NCBI GenBank assembly: GCA_015499995.1
Contig: JADNRV010000002.1
Location: 1-64,000 of the forward strand
From: Flammula alnicola
Lineage: Eukaryota > Basidiomycota > Agaricomycetes > Agaricales > Strophariaceae
Reading direction: 5' to 3'
Length of the DNA: 64,000 nt
Both the position numbers and the translations under genes were made by a program. The stretch's first letter is position 1, and the number at the start of each line of letters is the position of its first letter. The notes under the pieces were generated by a model, which was given only the letters and a program-made list of their open reading frames with translations, had not been told where the DNA came from and ran no database searches. Shown here piece after piece: positions 45,649-57,921 of the stretch.

Positions 45649-46253
45649 GTTGCTGGAGAGTTGGTATACAATACGAGAAGAGGATGAAATAGAAGGTCAG
45701 AACTAGGACCGATCGATTGGTCGAAGCACTGCGGCTAAAAGCGCTCTTTGCTTCTCCGACTTCTATATAGGGGTTATGTTTGTGATTCATAATCTCCTTC
45801 TCCATTGCCTATAGACTGTCTGAATAATAAATACAATTGCATTATCGACTTGTGCGGCGGATTCAAAGGGTGTGCGGATAACCGATACCATCAAGCAATC
45901 TATCGCGACGTTATAATGGACGGTGGTGTGAGGAGGAGAATATACACTATCGTATATCTGGGATAAAAAAAGGGAAAAATACCGAATCTTAGTACTAAAT
46001 GCACCTATTAACTGGATCTCGAAAGCGTGAAGGAAAAAAGATGGGACCAGCTGCTCTTTGGCTCGTTCATCACATGAAGATCAAGGAAAGGGTAGACGGA
46101 AGGAAGGGCGAAGGGGGGAAAGAGGAATTACCAACAACAGAAATAACACTACAATGTGAATACAGAAGGAATGCAGAGACACCTATAGGAAATTAATGAA
46201 GGGACGAGGTAAAGAGTAACTCAAGGGCTTGCAGAATGGCACCTTGCCGTTGT
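45649..46253. other. 600-bp intergenic region
   Basis: Upstream flank of the ricin-B-like gene and 3' flank of the next minus-strand gene. The short plus-strand frame at 45999-46196 is Lys/Gly-rich and not family-like. Confidence 0.4.
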
Positions 46254-47211
46254 TTACTCAGCAACAACGAGGCCTCCCATGGCCCTTTGCATATCCCTAA
46301 GGTGGTCAACCCCGTTTCCTGGCGCAGGGCTTCCGCCAGGGCTACCATTCCCACTTCCATTCACCACCCTATGTCCCAAGCTAGGATGCCTAACTCCTAA
46401 AGCCGCGCCGAGCATTCTCTTGCCTGGATCTCCGATTCTGGGCCCGCTCATTGTCTCTGTGTGCTGCTGCAAACTCGTCGTCAAAATCGCTGGGTCGGCT
46501 GGGAGGTTCATGTTCGTCCCGGCTACAGCCTCGCCTAATGAAGAGCTGATGAGGGCGTTGAGTGTGGGGTGCGATGGGAGGGACGGCAACGTGGGCGAGG
46601 GTTGGCCGTCCGACCGATCCGGAATGGCGACATGCTGACCGCTCGGAGTCGACAAATGGTTGTTGCGCGGATGGTGGTTATTGCCGTTGTTTGGATGCAC
46701 GTTGGAGTTGGAAGCGCTACGGGCGGTTGGAAAAACCGACACGGAGGCGGCTCGGGCGTTATGCGACCGCGAAGCATTGTTTGGGTTATGCTGCCCCCTG
46801 GAATTGACAGTCTGGATGACTGACTGGGCATCTGGACCGTCATAAGGTCTGATGGTAGCGGACACTCCCGTAGATGACGACGTGAGGACAGGTGGAGGGA
46901 ACGCAACGGTGTTAAGATAAGCGCGCTTAGCTGAAAAAAAAGGTATGAACAACAGATTCTGAGGAGGTGGAGAACAATGACGAAGGACCATTCAGTCCAC
47001 CAAGCAGCAAGGAAAACTCACCAACAGCAGCGTCCTGGAAGACGATCAAAAGACTGGTGTCGTCCCTCCACTTTATCTTGAAGCCGCCTGCGATGGCTTC
47101 ATACTCTGAGAAGGCTGCTTGGATATCCTTTGTCTTCAACTCTTTGGGGAAACCGGTCAGGTAAAGGATACGAGTAACAGAGGCAGACAAGCCCGACAGA
47201 GAAGCGGCCAT
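46254..47211 (-). CDS. RRM-like RNA-binding protein (R3HCC1L-type end domain)
   Basis: Exon 1 starts at 47211: MAASLSGLSASVTRILYLTG, FPKELKTKDIQAAFSEYEAI, GGFKIKWRDDTSLLIVFQD. A GTGAGT...TTTTTTTTCAG intron joins DAAV to AKRAYLNT. The first ~85 residues match the small RRM-like fold of R3H/coiled-coil (R3HCC1L) proteins (FP.E.KT.D....F..Y, F.IKW.DDT, VF....A...). The rest is an Asn/Ser/Pro-rich disordered tail ending MGGLVVAE. No R3H domain is visible, so it is shorter than animal relatives. Probable RNA-binding or mRNP role; no direct evidence. Lies 350 bp downstream of the eEF2 stop, same strand. Confidence 0.65.
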
Positions 47212-47561
47212 GGTTGAAAAGATAGTGAGATCTGATGTCGGGGTCAGTGGATGGGAATTCCTTGAGAACGAGCTGAAGGTTGTGCAAGATCTGGAGCGAA
47301 AGACTGTTTAAAAAGGTGGTAATGGTAGTTGTCGGACGAGAAGAGAGAAAAAGCGAGCGAAGGGGAGTTGAATATTAAGTACAGCGAGTCAGTGTCCCAC
47401 ATCCCGCAATTTGAAACTAATATGTCACACTCCAGTCACATTCTCTCACACTCCCCTGTCTGCTTAAGGGCGCCAAAAATGATCATCAAAGGGCAAAATA
47501 GATTCCACTACACTATGTACAACATTCTCGTTCAACTATTGTCACACCATCGAACTGTACT
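47212..47561. other. Intergenic between eEF2 stop and the RRM-like gene
   Basis: Serves as eEF2 3' flank and promoter of the gene starting at 47211. No coding signal. Confidence 0.5.
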
Positions 47562-50500
47562 CTAGAGCTTGTCGTAGTATGTGTCAAGAGGAGGAATTTC
47601 AGGCTACAGAAACAAGTCAGTTGTGGTCCCCATCACACATAAGATGACATACCTTGAGACCCTTGCGAATACGGATCTTGGTGACGAGTTCCTCCATCTT
47701 GCTGCCCTTCTCGAGCGGCGCTGTAGGTCGAGTGGTCAGTCAAAACTCATGTAACAGAGTTCGTGGAGAATCCTTACAGCCGTTCATAGTCTCCCAATGG
47801 TCAAACACACTCTGGGGGAAGGCCTGGCCAGCCGTATGCGAGCGCAGCTCTCCGTTAAATCCGAAGGACTCAGCGACAGGGAGGTAAGCCTTTACTGTGA
47901 ACATAGGGGTTCCAGGACGTTGCTCCTCGGAGAACACCTGTCCACGACGCTTGTTCAGACAGCTGTAGATACCACCGATGCCATTTTCAGGGCACTGAAT
48001 TTCAACTGCAATGGCAATTCTAGGTCAGGAACAACTAAGAATTGGAAAAGTTACATACCAAGATAGATAGGTTCCTGGAGCGTGGGTGTGGCGAGCAGGC
48101 AGGCAGCGTAGGTCGCGCGACGCATTGTGGGAATGATCTGTCCTCCTCCACGATGGATGGCATCAGTGTGCAGCTATAAAAAAAGTCAGTTCTCTGCATT
48201 AGATATGTCCAAAGATAAATGCTTACAGTGACATCGAGAACGTTGACGCGGACACCACGCATGTTCTCTTCGCAAGTAACACCCTCCTTTGTCGCCCACT
48301 GGAAGGCAGCAACACACGAATCTTTGATTTCGTTCAGGTATTGCACACCCTTGGTAACATCGACCAACAGATTGGGGCCGGTAGTGTCGGGACCGAAACA
48401 CCAGATCTTCCTGGCATCAGTGACATCCCAACCATACTCGTCGGCGAGAACACGGGCACGGAGCTTGAAATCGTCACGAGCGGAAACCTTGCCAGCTTCG
48501 ATGGCCTTGGTGAGCTCCTCATCGACCGGCATGGCCTTGACGAAGAGACGATTGTGCTTGTTCTGCGATTTCGACAAAGCAACGATTGTTGACTCAGCCT
48601 TGACGGTCTCACGGTAAGGCACAACTGGGTCGGAAATCTTGAGAGGAACACCAGCATGGTCCTCTTGCAGATCCTAGAGACGATTTCATTAGAATTTATA
48701 TAAATAGAGAATGCATATCAAAGACTATTTACCTTCAAGCAAATTTCCAAATGAAGCTCACCAGCACCGGCAACAATGTGCTCTCCGTTTTCGTTAATCC
48801 ACGCCTGGACGCAAGGATCTGACTTCGACAGACGCTTGAGACCTTCGACGAGCTTGGGCAAGTCAGCGGCGTTCTTGACCTCGACAGCGACTTGCACGAC
48901 AGGAGATACGGAGAACCTCATGACCCTCATGTTGTGGGCGGTTTCCGAGGTGGTGAGAGTACCGCTCTTCAACAAGAACTGGTCGATACCGACGAGACCA
49001 ACGATGTTACCAGCAGGGCAGTCCTCGATGGGCTCAATGTAACGACCCATCATGAGAACGGTACGTTGAATCGACTTGATGAAGAGATCGTCCTTCTTTC
49101 CTGGAAGGTAGTTAGGACCTTGGATACGGATCTTGGGTCCAGACTTGACGGTTCCGGAGAACACACGACCGAAGGCGTAGAAACGTCCCTTATCGGACGT
49201 GGGCACCATCTTGGAGATGTAGAGGACGAGAGGACCTTTAGGGTCGCAGTCACGGATACCAATAGCGGACTCGTCGTCCATGGGACCTTCGTAGAGAGTC
49301 TCAACACGGTAGCGTTGCGCAGTGGCAGGCGAAGGGAGGTTGATGACTATCATCTCCAAAAGGGAGTCACCAGCAGGCAAGAACTTGCGCATGATAACCT
49401 TGAGGAGGGCTTTACCCTCGAGATCACGCTCATCCTGGGCAAGTTTGATCTCAAGCTTGTCCAGCATGGGGCCAATAGCTTCCTTCTTGTAGTTCATGAC
49501 AGCATCGAAAATCTTGAAGATAGGTTCAAGAACGAAACTGTTGAAAGCACGCTCGAGGGGTTTGCCATTGGCGTCAGTGCCAACAGTTGTCCATTTACGG
49601 GTGGCGGGGTTGAAGTAGTTGTCGCCCCAAAGCTTAACCATCATTTTGTCCTTGTCCACACCGAATTTCTTCGCATATCGGGAGGCGAATTGACGGAGAG
49701 TGAAACCCCATCCATGGAGACCAGATCCGAAAGCGACAGTTCCTTGGTCAGGGTAAACTTGGACATCACCAAGAGCAACATCGTGGTACGTCGAGATGAT
49801 GACATTCACGTTCTCAATGGTACGCTGGAAGGATTGGTAGAGTGATTCCTTGTCGACTTGGAGTTCAAGAAGGGCGCGGTCGACCTTGTTGATGATAACG
49901 ACAGGTTTGATACGCTCAGCAAGGGCTTGACGGAGCACGGTTTCTGTTTGCACGCAAACACCCTCAACGCAATCGACGACAACGAGGGCACCATCGGTAA
50001 CACGGAGGGCGGCTGTGACTTCCGAAGAGAAATCGACATGTCCGGGGGAATCAATCAAGTTGATCAAGAACTCGTGTCCTAAATGCGGCGGAAATAAGAA
50101 ATATAATTAGTTTGCTGAGTAACCACAAACGAGGCTAGGAAGCAAATTACTCACCGACGGTTTTTTGCTTAATAGCGGGGAGATCTTCCTTGTCGACCTC
50201 AAAGTACATGGAAATGGCAGTGGATTTAATCGTAATACCACGTTCCTTCTCGTCCTCTCTCGTGTCAGTGAATCGCATATCACCGGCTTTCGCTGAGGCG
50301 ATAATTCCGGCTTTTGAGACCAAGGAATCGGTGAGGGTAGACTTTCCGTGATCGACTGAAAAACGGCAGAGATTAGCATGTCTGACCTCTATTTTTCACC
50401 ACCTGTAAAAGTTCACTCACCATGAGCAATAACACTCATGTTACGGATGTTGGTGGGCCTGTCCATGAGCCCACGGATCTGATCTATAATCCGATTAATT

Positions 50501-50627
50501 CCCTCTCTTTTTTCACAATCGCAGGGGTTGCATCGTTACTAACCTACTGTGAAGTTACTATGGTCGATCGAGGAACATCGGTCAGGATATTGGACCGGAA
50601 AAGTGATAGATGATGGACTTACACCAT
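47562..50627 (-). CDS. EFT1: Translation elongation factor 2 (eEF2)
   Basis: Ribosomal translocase GTPase. The ATG at 50627 is in a 5-nt coding exon (ATGGT); a 14-nt exon 2 follows (TAACTTCACAGTAG); then [22 protein letters not shown]-domain motifs: AHVDHGKST (P-loop, spanning an intron), [25 protein letters not shown]. Then [20 protein letters not shown], where the following LK includes the lysine (codon 48733-48735) at the site that EFM3-type enzymes modify; it is the last residue of its exon. [15 protein letters not shown] near 48130-48165 holds the diphthamide His. The C-terminus [11 protein letters not shown] ends at 47562. All exons are in frame. Symbol follows the yeast gene name for the family. 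It is the most strongly conserved gene of the window and is unbroken, unlike several neighbours. Confidence 0.97.
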
Positions 50628-51043
50628 GGTGTCTAGCTGTTATAAATTGCAGATAGAAAAAAAAAGGATGTCGGTGGTAGAGAACAATCCCAATGATGGA
50701 GATTGCTTTTGAACAGCCGGTGCAAGCACTTCCACTGTTGACGAGGCGGGATAAGGTTTCAAAGTTGCCTTGTCTTATCGATCTTTTGCGTTAGGGTAGG
50801 CCAGAAAACAGTCACATGACCTTTCGATCGTTAAAAATAATCGAGACGCATAGTATACGGCCGAGACGGCCGCGCCCATGACTCGCGCACAGTGTCAAGT
50901 TAACGCCAACTGTCAAGGAGGAAAGATATAGCCACAAATATCAAAAGGATTGCCATCAGCTATAATTTTATTCACTCGAGTCATTTCCTGGTCTCAAAAA
51001 AGATAAAAGGCAGAGTATCGCGCCTGAAGACTGTAAACATACA
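50628..51043. promoter_or_regulatory. Divergent promoter of eEF2 and GNAT gene A
   Basis: Contains TATAAATTG-like sequence close to the eEF2 start (about 50639 on the plus strand) and ATAAAAGGC at about 51003, 40 bp before the GNAT start. No coding signal. Confidence 0.45.
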
Positions 51044-51905
51044 ATGACTCCCAACCAACTGCATCCTCTCGAAATCAATCTTCAAACGCAGGAATCGTTC
51101 CTGCGTTTGCGAAAGCACAAAAATATCATCCTGACGCCGATGCGTTGGGAAGACGCCCCACACTATGTGCCGTTGCTCAATGACCCTCGCGTCTATGACT
51201 GGTTGTCGAGTTCGCCGTTTCCATACGCACTAAGTATATCCTTCCGTTATTTCAAGAGGTCCAAAAATATCTGACCAGAGGAAATTCAGAGGACGCTGAG
51301 GAGTGGATACAGCTGCAGAAACCACAAGTAGATGGTTATTTGCAAGATTTGAGAGATGCGCAAGGCTCAGAAACCCTGAAAACCGCGAACGGGGCACCAA
51401 TATGTTCCATTCGAGAAGTCAAGGAAGATGGTACAGATATGTTTATTGGCACGATTTCCTTGTGCCGTTGCGACAGTGGAGAGTTGATGAATACCGATTC
51501 CGTGGATTTCGACCACGCAGAACAGAACACGACCGAGAACAACAAGCTTGAAGTCGGTGATCCCAACATCGTCTGGAGCATTGGAGGTCGGCGGTTACAC
51601 CTCGCCTTGCGTCAATAATTGCTTTACTGATTTGGTTATAATCCTGTATAGACTATCTTGCTCCAAGCCACCACGGTCGGGGAATAATGACGGACGCGGT
51701 TGATACACTTGTTCACGACTGGGCCGTCCCACGTATGGGCGTACGTCGTATCCTCAGTAGTGCATTTGTCGGTAACCACGGAAGCGTGAAGGTCTTCGAG
51801 AAAAATGGTTTCACGTTGGTGCGCACCATTGAAAATCATTCGGTGGTAAGAGGCAAGATGAGGGGCATGCACGTGTTCGAGTGGGAATTGGCTGAATGCT
51901 TGTAG
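51044..51905 (+). CDS. GNAT-family N-acetyltransferase, paralogue A (intact)
   Basis: Three exons. Exon 1 MTPNQLHPLEINLQTQESFL with the RLRKHKNIILTP block; a GTATAT intron; exon 2 DAEEWIQLQKPQVDGYL ... SIREVKEDGTDMFIGTISL ... VGDPNIVWSIG; a GTCGGC intron; exon 3 DYLAPSHHGRGIMTDAVDT, where HHGRGIM is the acetyl-CoA-binding Q/RxxGxG/A loop of GNAT motif A; then RILSSAFVGNHGSVKVFEKN and ...RGMHVFEWEL. About 220 residues. Probably acetylates an amine of a small molecule or a protein N-terminus (RimJ/RimL-like type). First of a tandem family of three genes plus a relic. Confidence 0.8.
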
Positions 51906-52244
51906 GATAATCCACCCTTGCGACGATGACAATGTAGAGACAGTCAGCCCTGCAGACCAATTTTGACTCCGTGTTGTCCCATACATAGAGAGCCAGCGCT
52001 TAAATATAGCTGCCTTGCAGTCGACATAACAGGAATCTACAAGACAATCACCACCATCAGCCAAGTTCAGTTAAATGTTGAAGTGAGTCGAGATATCACG
52101 GACCGTGTGTGGGTTATATATAATATGCCACCATATGGACATGGAACAGCCATTCCAAATTCGAGTCATCATGCTTTTCAACGTGACCAAACCACCGCAA
52201 CTAGGTTCTCTACGTAGTCGCCGCATCTTAATGCAGCTCCCAAG
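51906..52244. other. Spacer between GNAT A and B
   Basis: No gene seen. Probably the 3' flank of A and the promoter of B. Confidence 0.4.
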
Positions 52245-53112
52245 ATGACCGAAGATAGTGCATTTCACCCCCTTGAGTTCAACCCCTCCACGAAGGAACC
52301 CTTCCTACGCCTCAGAAAGCACAGAAACATCATTCTGACACCTCCACGAGATAACGACGCGCCGTCTTTTGTGAAATACTTCAATGACTCCCGAGTTTAT
52401 CCGTGGATGGACAGTACACCATTCCCATATCTTCTAGGTAGGCTCAACACATTTTATTGTCCTGCAAACGAAGCAAGATATTGACATCTCCGTTAGAACA
52501 CGCAGAAGGACTCATGAAGAGGGTTAAACCCCGGTTTGATGCTGCTTTGAAAGAACTAGAAGACACAGTGTCGAATTAGAGACGTCCAAAATTATGAACC
52601 ACTGCCCAGTCGGTTTCATACGGGAGGTCAAGGATGATGGATCCGACGTGTTTATTGGAGACATAAGGATCACACGATGTCCCTATGGAGAATTAATGAA
52701 TACCAATGCGTTGACTGGGATCGCAAGGCGCAGAACGAAGCCGAGAACAACAGTAGAGAAGCAGGAGATCCAAATGTTCTGTGGAGCATTGGAGGTATGC
52801 TGATCTTCCATTTCATGAGCGAGATCTGATCGATGTTGGACCTTGCTAGATTTCCTTGCGCCAAGTCATCACGGACAAGGTATCATGTCGGACGTCTTGG
52901 ACACTTTGCTACATGATTGGGCTATTCCTCGCATGGGCGTCCGCCGAATCCTGTTAGGCGTCGTCGAGGGTAACATGGGCAGCCTCAGAGTTTTTGTGAA
53001 GAGCGGGTTCCAGTTGAAGCAAACGGTGAAGGATTATCGTAAAATTCGGGGAGAGACGAGGAATCTGCAAGTCATGGAATGGAAATTGGGCCAGGAGGAT
53101 CGACTCGCTTGA
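52245..53112 (+). pseudogene. GNAT-family acetyltransferase, paralogue B, two frame breaks
   Basis: Same layout as A. Exon 1 MTEDSAFHPLEFNPSTKEPF with RKHRNIILTPPR. Exon 2 EHAEGLMKRVKPRFDAAL runs into TAG near 52579, while the conserved continuation ETSKIMNHCPVGFIREVKDD is one base off. A second shift near 52710 separates GELMNTNAL from DWDRKAQNEAENN. The last exon is sound: DFLAPSHHGQGIMSDVLDT, RILLGVVEGNMGSLRVFVKS, ending at 53112. If both shifts are real, only truncated products are made. Confidence 0.7.
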
Positions 53113-53269
53113 GTACAATGACATGCAGGCCGACCGTCATCCAACGAGATATCATCGGAGTAGATAGATACTCGACTTCTTCGCCAACAGTGCGCTGGTC
53201 ATGACGCAGTCCGGCAGGTGCGCTGGTATTGGATTTGCATCGGCAAAGCCGATATGAGAGGATAACGTT

Positions 53270-53425
53270 TACACGTTGAATTTCCTGACATGTCGTCGAG
53301 ACCGTGCGCACGACTGGACTGTCTCTCGCATGAGCGCTCGTTGAATCCATTTGTAAGTTTTGGAGGATAATGTGGGCAGCATAAGAAAGACGGACTCCAG
53401 TTGCGGCACATCGACAAAAAATAGT
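53270..53425 (+). pseudogene. Relic of a further GNAT copy
   Basis: Short stretch with HDWTVSRMSAR, stops, then EDNVGSI..., alignable by eye with HDWAIPRMGVRRI and VEGNMGSLRVF of paralogue B, with several in-frame stops and frame changes. Only this C-terminal bit remains. Confidence 0.6.
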
Positions 53426-53757
53426 GCGAGGTTATGAGGAATTTTTAGGTTCCGGACTGAATGCGCGGTATTCTGAGCGCAAGTCGTGTGAAGCATGCAT
53501 TTGTCGCGGACCGAGGCAAATTGGAATGATCATGCTGGGCGCTTCGCACCTCAATCGCCGACGCTGTATGGTGCTGAAATAAGCCGATACTAACGGCTTG
53601 CAGATCATCAACACATGATCGACGAACGAGTCATAAAAGGACAGAACAACTCACCATGTACATTTCCACAAGGTTTACGAGCACTCTGAGGAATACCTCG
53701 CATCTTCATCCACACTTACTAACAGCAGCGCGCTGCACCGGGTACCGCCAAGTTGAA
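53426..53757. other. Spacer between the GNAT relic and paralogue C
   Basis: No gene seen; includes the probable 5' flank of paralogue C. An in-frame upstream ATG at 53656 would lengthen C by 34 residues not shared with A or B. Confidence 0.4.
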
Positions 53758-54594
53758 ATGACGAACCCGCAGCTGTATCCCCTCGAGGTCAACCCGACGA
53801 CCAGCGAACCGTTCCTCCGCTTGCGAAACCACAAGAATATCATTCTAACCCCTCCTCGATTAGAAGATGCGCCAGCTTTCATCCCAATTATGAACGATCT
53901 AACGGTTTCCGACTGGTTGGCAGGGCCACCGTACCCATACACTCTAGGTAAAATTCCATCTCCTGAGATCCGAAGACCTCAAAGTTGACCTCGGAATAAG
54001 ATCATGCCAAATCTTTCTCGAGCGCATCATTCCAGGTTCGGCGGAAGTGCTCAAACAATTGGAAGATGCAAAAGATGAGCCCGAACCCATAATCGTCGGC
54101 GGTTGTCCAGTGCGATTTCTCCGCGAAGTGAAAAAAGATGGAACGGAGGTCTTCATCGGTGATCTTGGCGTTATGCGGTGTATACATGGCGAACTTATGG
54201 ATCCAGATGGGGTCAACTGGACGAACAAGGAGAAGCGCGAAGAGGAGAATAATAATATTCCAGTTGGCGATCCAAACATTATCTGGAGTATGGGAGGCGA
54301 GTATTGATCAACTTGCTGGTCAAGTAATATTGATGTTTTCGAATAGACTTCCTGGCGGCGAGCCACCACCGTCAAGGTATCATGTCGGACGCCGTGGATA
54401 CCGTACTTCACGAATGGGGGATTCCACGCATGAAAATCCGGCACATGTGGGTTTCTGCGTTCACGAAAAACGAGGGCAGTGTCAAAGTGTTTCTGAAGAA
54501 CGGCTTCAAGATGATTAAAACCATTGACACCCATTTTGAGGTGAAGGGTAAAATGCGAGGTTTGCATCTACTGGAGTGGAGATACACCTCGTAA
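53758..54594 (+). CDS. GNAT-family acetyltransferase, paralogue C, one possible frame break
   Basis: The start at 53758 (MTNPQLYPLEVNPTTSEPFL) is chosen by alignment with paralogue A. Exon 1 ends YPYTLG; exon 2 should start DHAKSFLERIIPGSAEV but needs one extra base between AKS and FLER near 54022; then FLREVKKDGTEVFIGDLGVM, VGDPNIIWSMG. The intron to exon 3 has a GC donor (GCGAGT) where A and B have GT. Exon 3: DFLAASHHRQGIMSDAVDT (acetyl-CoA loop HHRQGIM) and GSVKVFLKNGFKMI, ending at 54594. Confidence 0.65.
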
Positions 54595-55795
54595 GGTTGG
54601 TTCGACCATTGAAAATATAGAGTTTTGGGTCCGTCGGTCCGTAAACGAATTACGATCCCTCATCAGACGACGTACTCGTAAATCCAATGCTATGCCACGA
54701 TTTGCCCGTTTATGCCTCCTTCTGATTCCGCCAAAACCATGCTGGTAGCCACAATTCTTCTTCGAGGCTCACTTTATGGACATTGACAGCAAGCTCCAAG
54801 AGCTCTCGAATATATCAGACGTCGTTTGCCTGTCTGATCCGAGCGTGTTCCTTGGGTGAAACGGGATGGGCGATCCAACTTGGATTTTGTGCAGGAGGAT
54901 CGGAAAGAAAGGCATGACAGGGAGAGCTGTCTGTCTGGAATGAACTATCCGTGATTCGGGTATATCGGGAAGATGTATCATTCCAGGTCGGAAGATATCG
55001 ACATGACAATATATTGACTGTGCATTTGAAATGCAATACTTTAAAATCAAGTATGTTGCATGGGGATTTGACGTTGGCTTGTCGAGACGAAATCGTGAAT
55101 CTTCTGCTACCAGACGATTTTTTATATCGGTTGGAGTCGCTGACCCGGATAACGCTAATATGTCGACGTCCTAATACAGTTTGATTAGCACAAGTGATGG
55201 AACAGAAGCGAATCCCTTACATTGGGCGTCCTGGCAATACCATGGTCGGAGTCAGCAGCGCTACCAACAAGGCGGCTCACTATGCCAGCAGCGGCCAGTA
55301 TAGATATTGTCAGCCGAGCAGTTGATTGAATATCTTCCAAGCTGAGCAGAGGGCAGGAATACGTTGGACAGAAATGACTTGTATGGTGATGGCTGAGCGC
55401 TCAGTGATGACGTGCCATTGATGTCTAAGTTGGGAGCTGGATACGTTGATCATTGGTCGCCTGTGCGTAAAGCTGCGGAAAGGCGATTCAGGAGCCTGGA
55501 GAAAGGCCTTTACGAAATGGCACATTCTGCTTGTGGTAGAGCAGGGGCAATATGAGCGCAAATCCGCGCCTGGAGCACGATTTGAGCGCGAGGCATATTT
55601 TCAGAGCGAGGGGGTTGTTTGAGAGTAATATATTGACGTGATGGACACTTGTGAGCGGGAATGTCGCGTTATGAGCCAAGATGAGGAGGAGAGGTGTTGA
55701 ACTTGTTTGGCGTGTGAAAATGCAAGACCTGTGACCGCACCGCATTTCCAAACTCGCGCTTTTTACATCTGAACCCTTCTCCATATCCCTCAACA
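54595..55795. other. 1.2-kb gap
   Basis: No family-like coding signal on either strand. The right end is the promoter of SHO1. Confidence 0.45.
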
Positions 55796-57059
55796 ATGCC
55801 TCCCCGCGGTGCCAGCGAAGGTCTCGACTTCACCCCAATACTCACCCACTATCTCTTTCTATTCACTAGTTTTCTTGCAATCGTCAGTATTATTTACAAC
55901 TCCTTTCTTCCACACAATGGACCTCAAGTTCGATTATCATAGGTCGGATGGTTCACCGCATTCATAGCACAATGCATCGTCACCGCCAGCCTTAGGGATG
56001 GTGAGTTTAGACTCTCCTGGTATTCCCGACGTCTAAAGGAACTTTTTATTAGGCGGACGAGGTGCAACAGGCTCCCAATGGTTCGCTATCTTTCTCCAAC
56101 TGTTCCTTATCCTTGGCGTCCTATATACCCTCGCAACCGACTCAATATCCATGCATCGCTTCCAAATATCTGTTTTTGGTGCAATAGCCATTGTGTTCGC
56201 CGTCGAGGGAGTTACTCTGGGCATTTTCGCTAATAGAAGTGCAAACACCGCGATGGGCGCTGGCTGGCTCATCCTTGCCTTCGTTGATATTCTCTGGGTG
56301 CTCTATTTCACGTCGGAGGAAGATTCCCTTTCCCTGCATATCTTCAACATGCTCGGAACAGGCGGTCTCACACCACCTTCGCGCCGTCGCAGAACACGTA
56401 CCCAATCATCCATGCAAAACATGCAATCAGGCAACGGATACACAACCAACTACGCTTCCGGTGGAGGTATAGGCTCACATGATGGCTACGATGCCAAGCT
56501 GGGCAGTGGCGCATATGGAAGCCCCAACCCCGCTGGTGTGAGGAGTCAGAATAGCTTCGGCGGTAGCTTGAACGACAATTCGAGGAGCATTGGAGGAGGC
56601 ACGGGCGCGGGCAGCATCCACAATCAGACGACTACAGGAGGCCCAGGCTCTATTGGCGGTGCTGATAATGGGCCCAGCTCACCGCTCATGGCTGGTATTG
56701 GTTCAGGCAACTCAGCGTCAAATGTTGAGCAGGCGCCCCCAACACAGCCTGACGCGTATTTGTACAAGGCAAAGGCTTTATATGCTTGTGAGTCAATCAT
56801 ATCTCCGCAGTCATTCATTCATAGAATCTAACTTCGTATGTATGTTAGACTCCGCAAATCCTGAAGATCCTAATGAAATATCATTCACGAAAGGAGAGAT
56901 TCTCGATATTGTGGATAAGCAAGGGAAATGGTGGCAGGCGAAGAAAGCCGATGGAACATCAGGAAGTACGTGGCTCTTGCCTCGCTCCTTCCGTCTCGCA
57001 ATTCTCAACTGATGTCTATCTCCGCAGTCGCACCATCGAATTATCTTCATGTCATCTAA
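55796..57059 (+). CDS. SHO1: SHO1-type osmosensor adaptor
   Basis: Membrane osmosensor of the HOG MAP-kinase pathway. [20 protein letters not shown] begins four closely spaced transmembrane helices: [54 protein letters not shown], and [17 protein letters not shown] Gly/Ser-rich linker follows, then a C-terminal SH3 domain: [52 protein letters not shown] (ALYxY, WW and PSNY motifs present). Introns fit in frame (AIV|GWF, D|GGRGA, YA|YSA, GTSG|IAPS). The SH3 domain would bind a Pbs2-type proline motif. Stop at 57057-57059. Length and layout are normal for the family. Confidence 0.93.
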
Positions 57060-57921
57060 AACGACCCGTACTGGCTTGCGCAAGGCTTACGTACGCTGCA
57101 CCCGTTCTTCTTACAGCCATGGCCGTTTTCAGTATATCGATATCACGACAAATTACCCTACTGCTTACGACAAGCTATGTCTTTTTCCCAATTTCTCTGC
57201 GCGCTCTTTAATTACATGGAAACAACTTACGGACTTGCACAAATTGCAATAACCGCTCTTGCATATCCAAAGAGTACTTCAAAACCTTCCGAAGCCTTCT
57301 TACATACATACACCATGTGTCGCTGTATATGTTGTATCCATCTATTTTATTTGCCTCCGTGGTCTTGCATTCCTTTGTATCCTTTCCAACTTGCTGTTAT
57401 CTATTTATGGCATCGCTGAATGGCTTGCATTACTTCATTGTCGTCACTGGTCAATCGCCGGTCGCCACCAGAGTTATGAAGTCAAGGATACCATTGACTG
57501 ACTGGCCGCCATGCCCAGCCGTCCTCCGCCTGTAGTCAAGCTCGACGGAGTACAAAGTAAACTTTACACACAAAACCTTCCCACACCAAAGAAGAAAGTA
57601 CATGTAAAGGTATTATTTATGCGGGCTTTGTTTTACTGTTGCTACACTGGAACTTGAGAGATGGCTATAGTATGGGGTTAACATCTGAAGGTCTGGGAAT
57701 GAGGCTTTGTATGGTTGTAGTAAAGAAATGTATGGCGTCGTGGTTCTGCAGGATGTAAGTATATATCTACAATATCGCCCTCCGTCAGTGAAAGGCAGAT
57801 ATAAAGGCTCAAATAGAAACCGAGAACAAATATATAAAAATTCAGGCGTGAATCTGGATGTCCAATAGAAACGTTAGCCACTGGCTCGATGATCGCCCCG
57901 AGATCACTGCAAGATCGTCGG
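57060..57921. other. 860-bp convergent intergenic region
   Basis: 3' flanks of SHO1 and of the RING-finger gene. Pyrimidine-rich stretches but no coding signal. Confidence 0.5.

Noticed and set aside
48892..49845. 317-aa plus-strand ORF
   Set aside because: Antisense shadow of eEF2; codon bias of a highly expressed gene keeps the opposite frame open.
56590..57012. 140-aa plus-strand ORF
   Set aside because: Alternative frame of the SHO1 linker and SH3 exons; the SHO1 frame carries the conserved domain.
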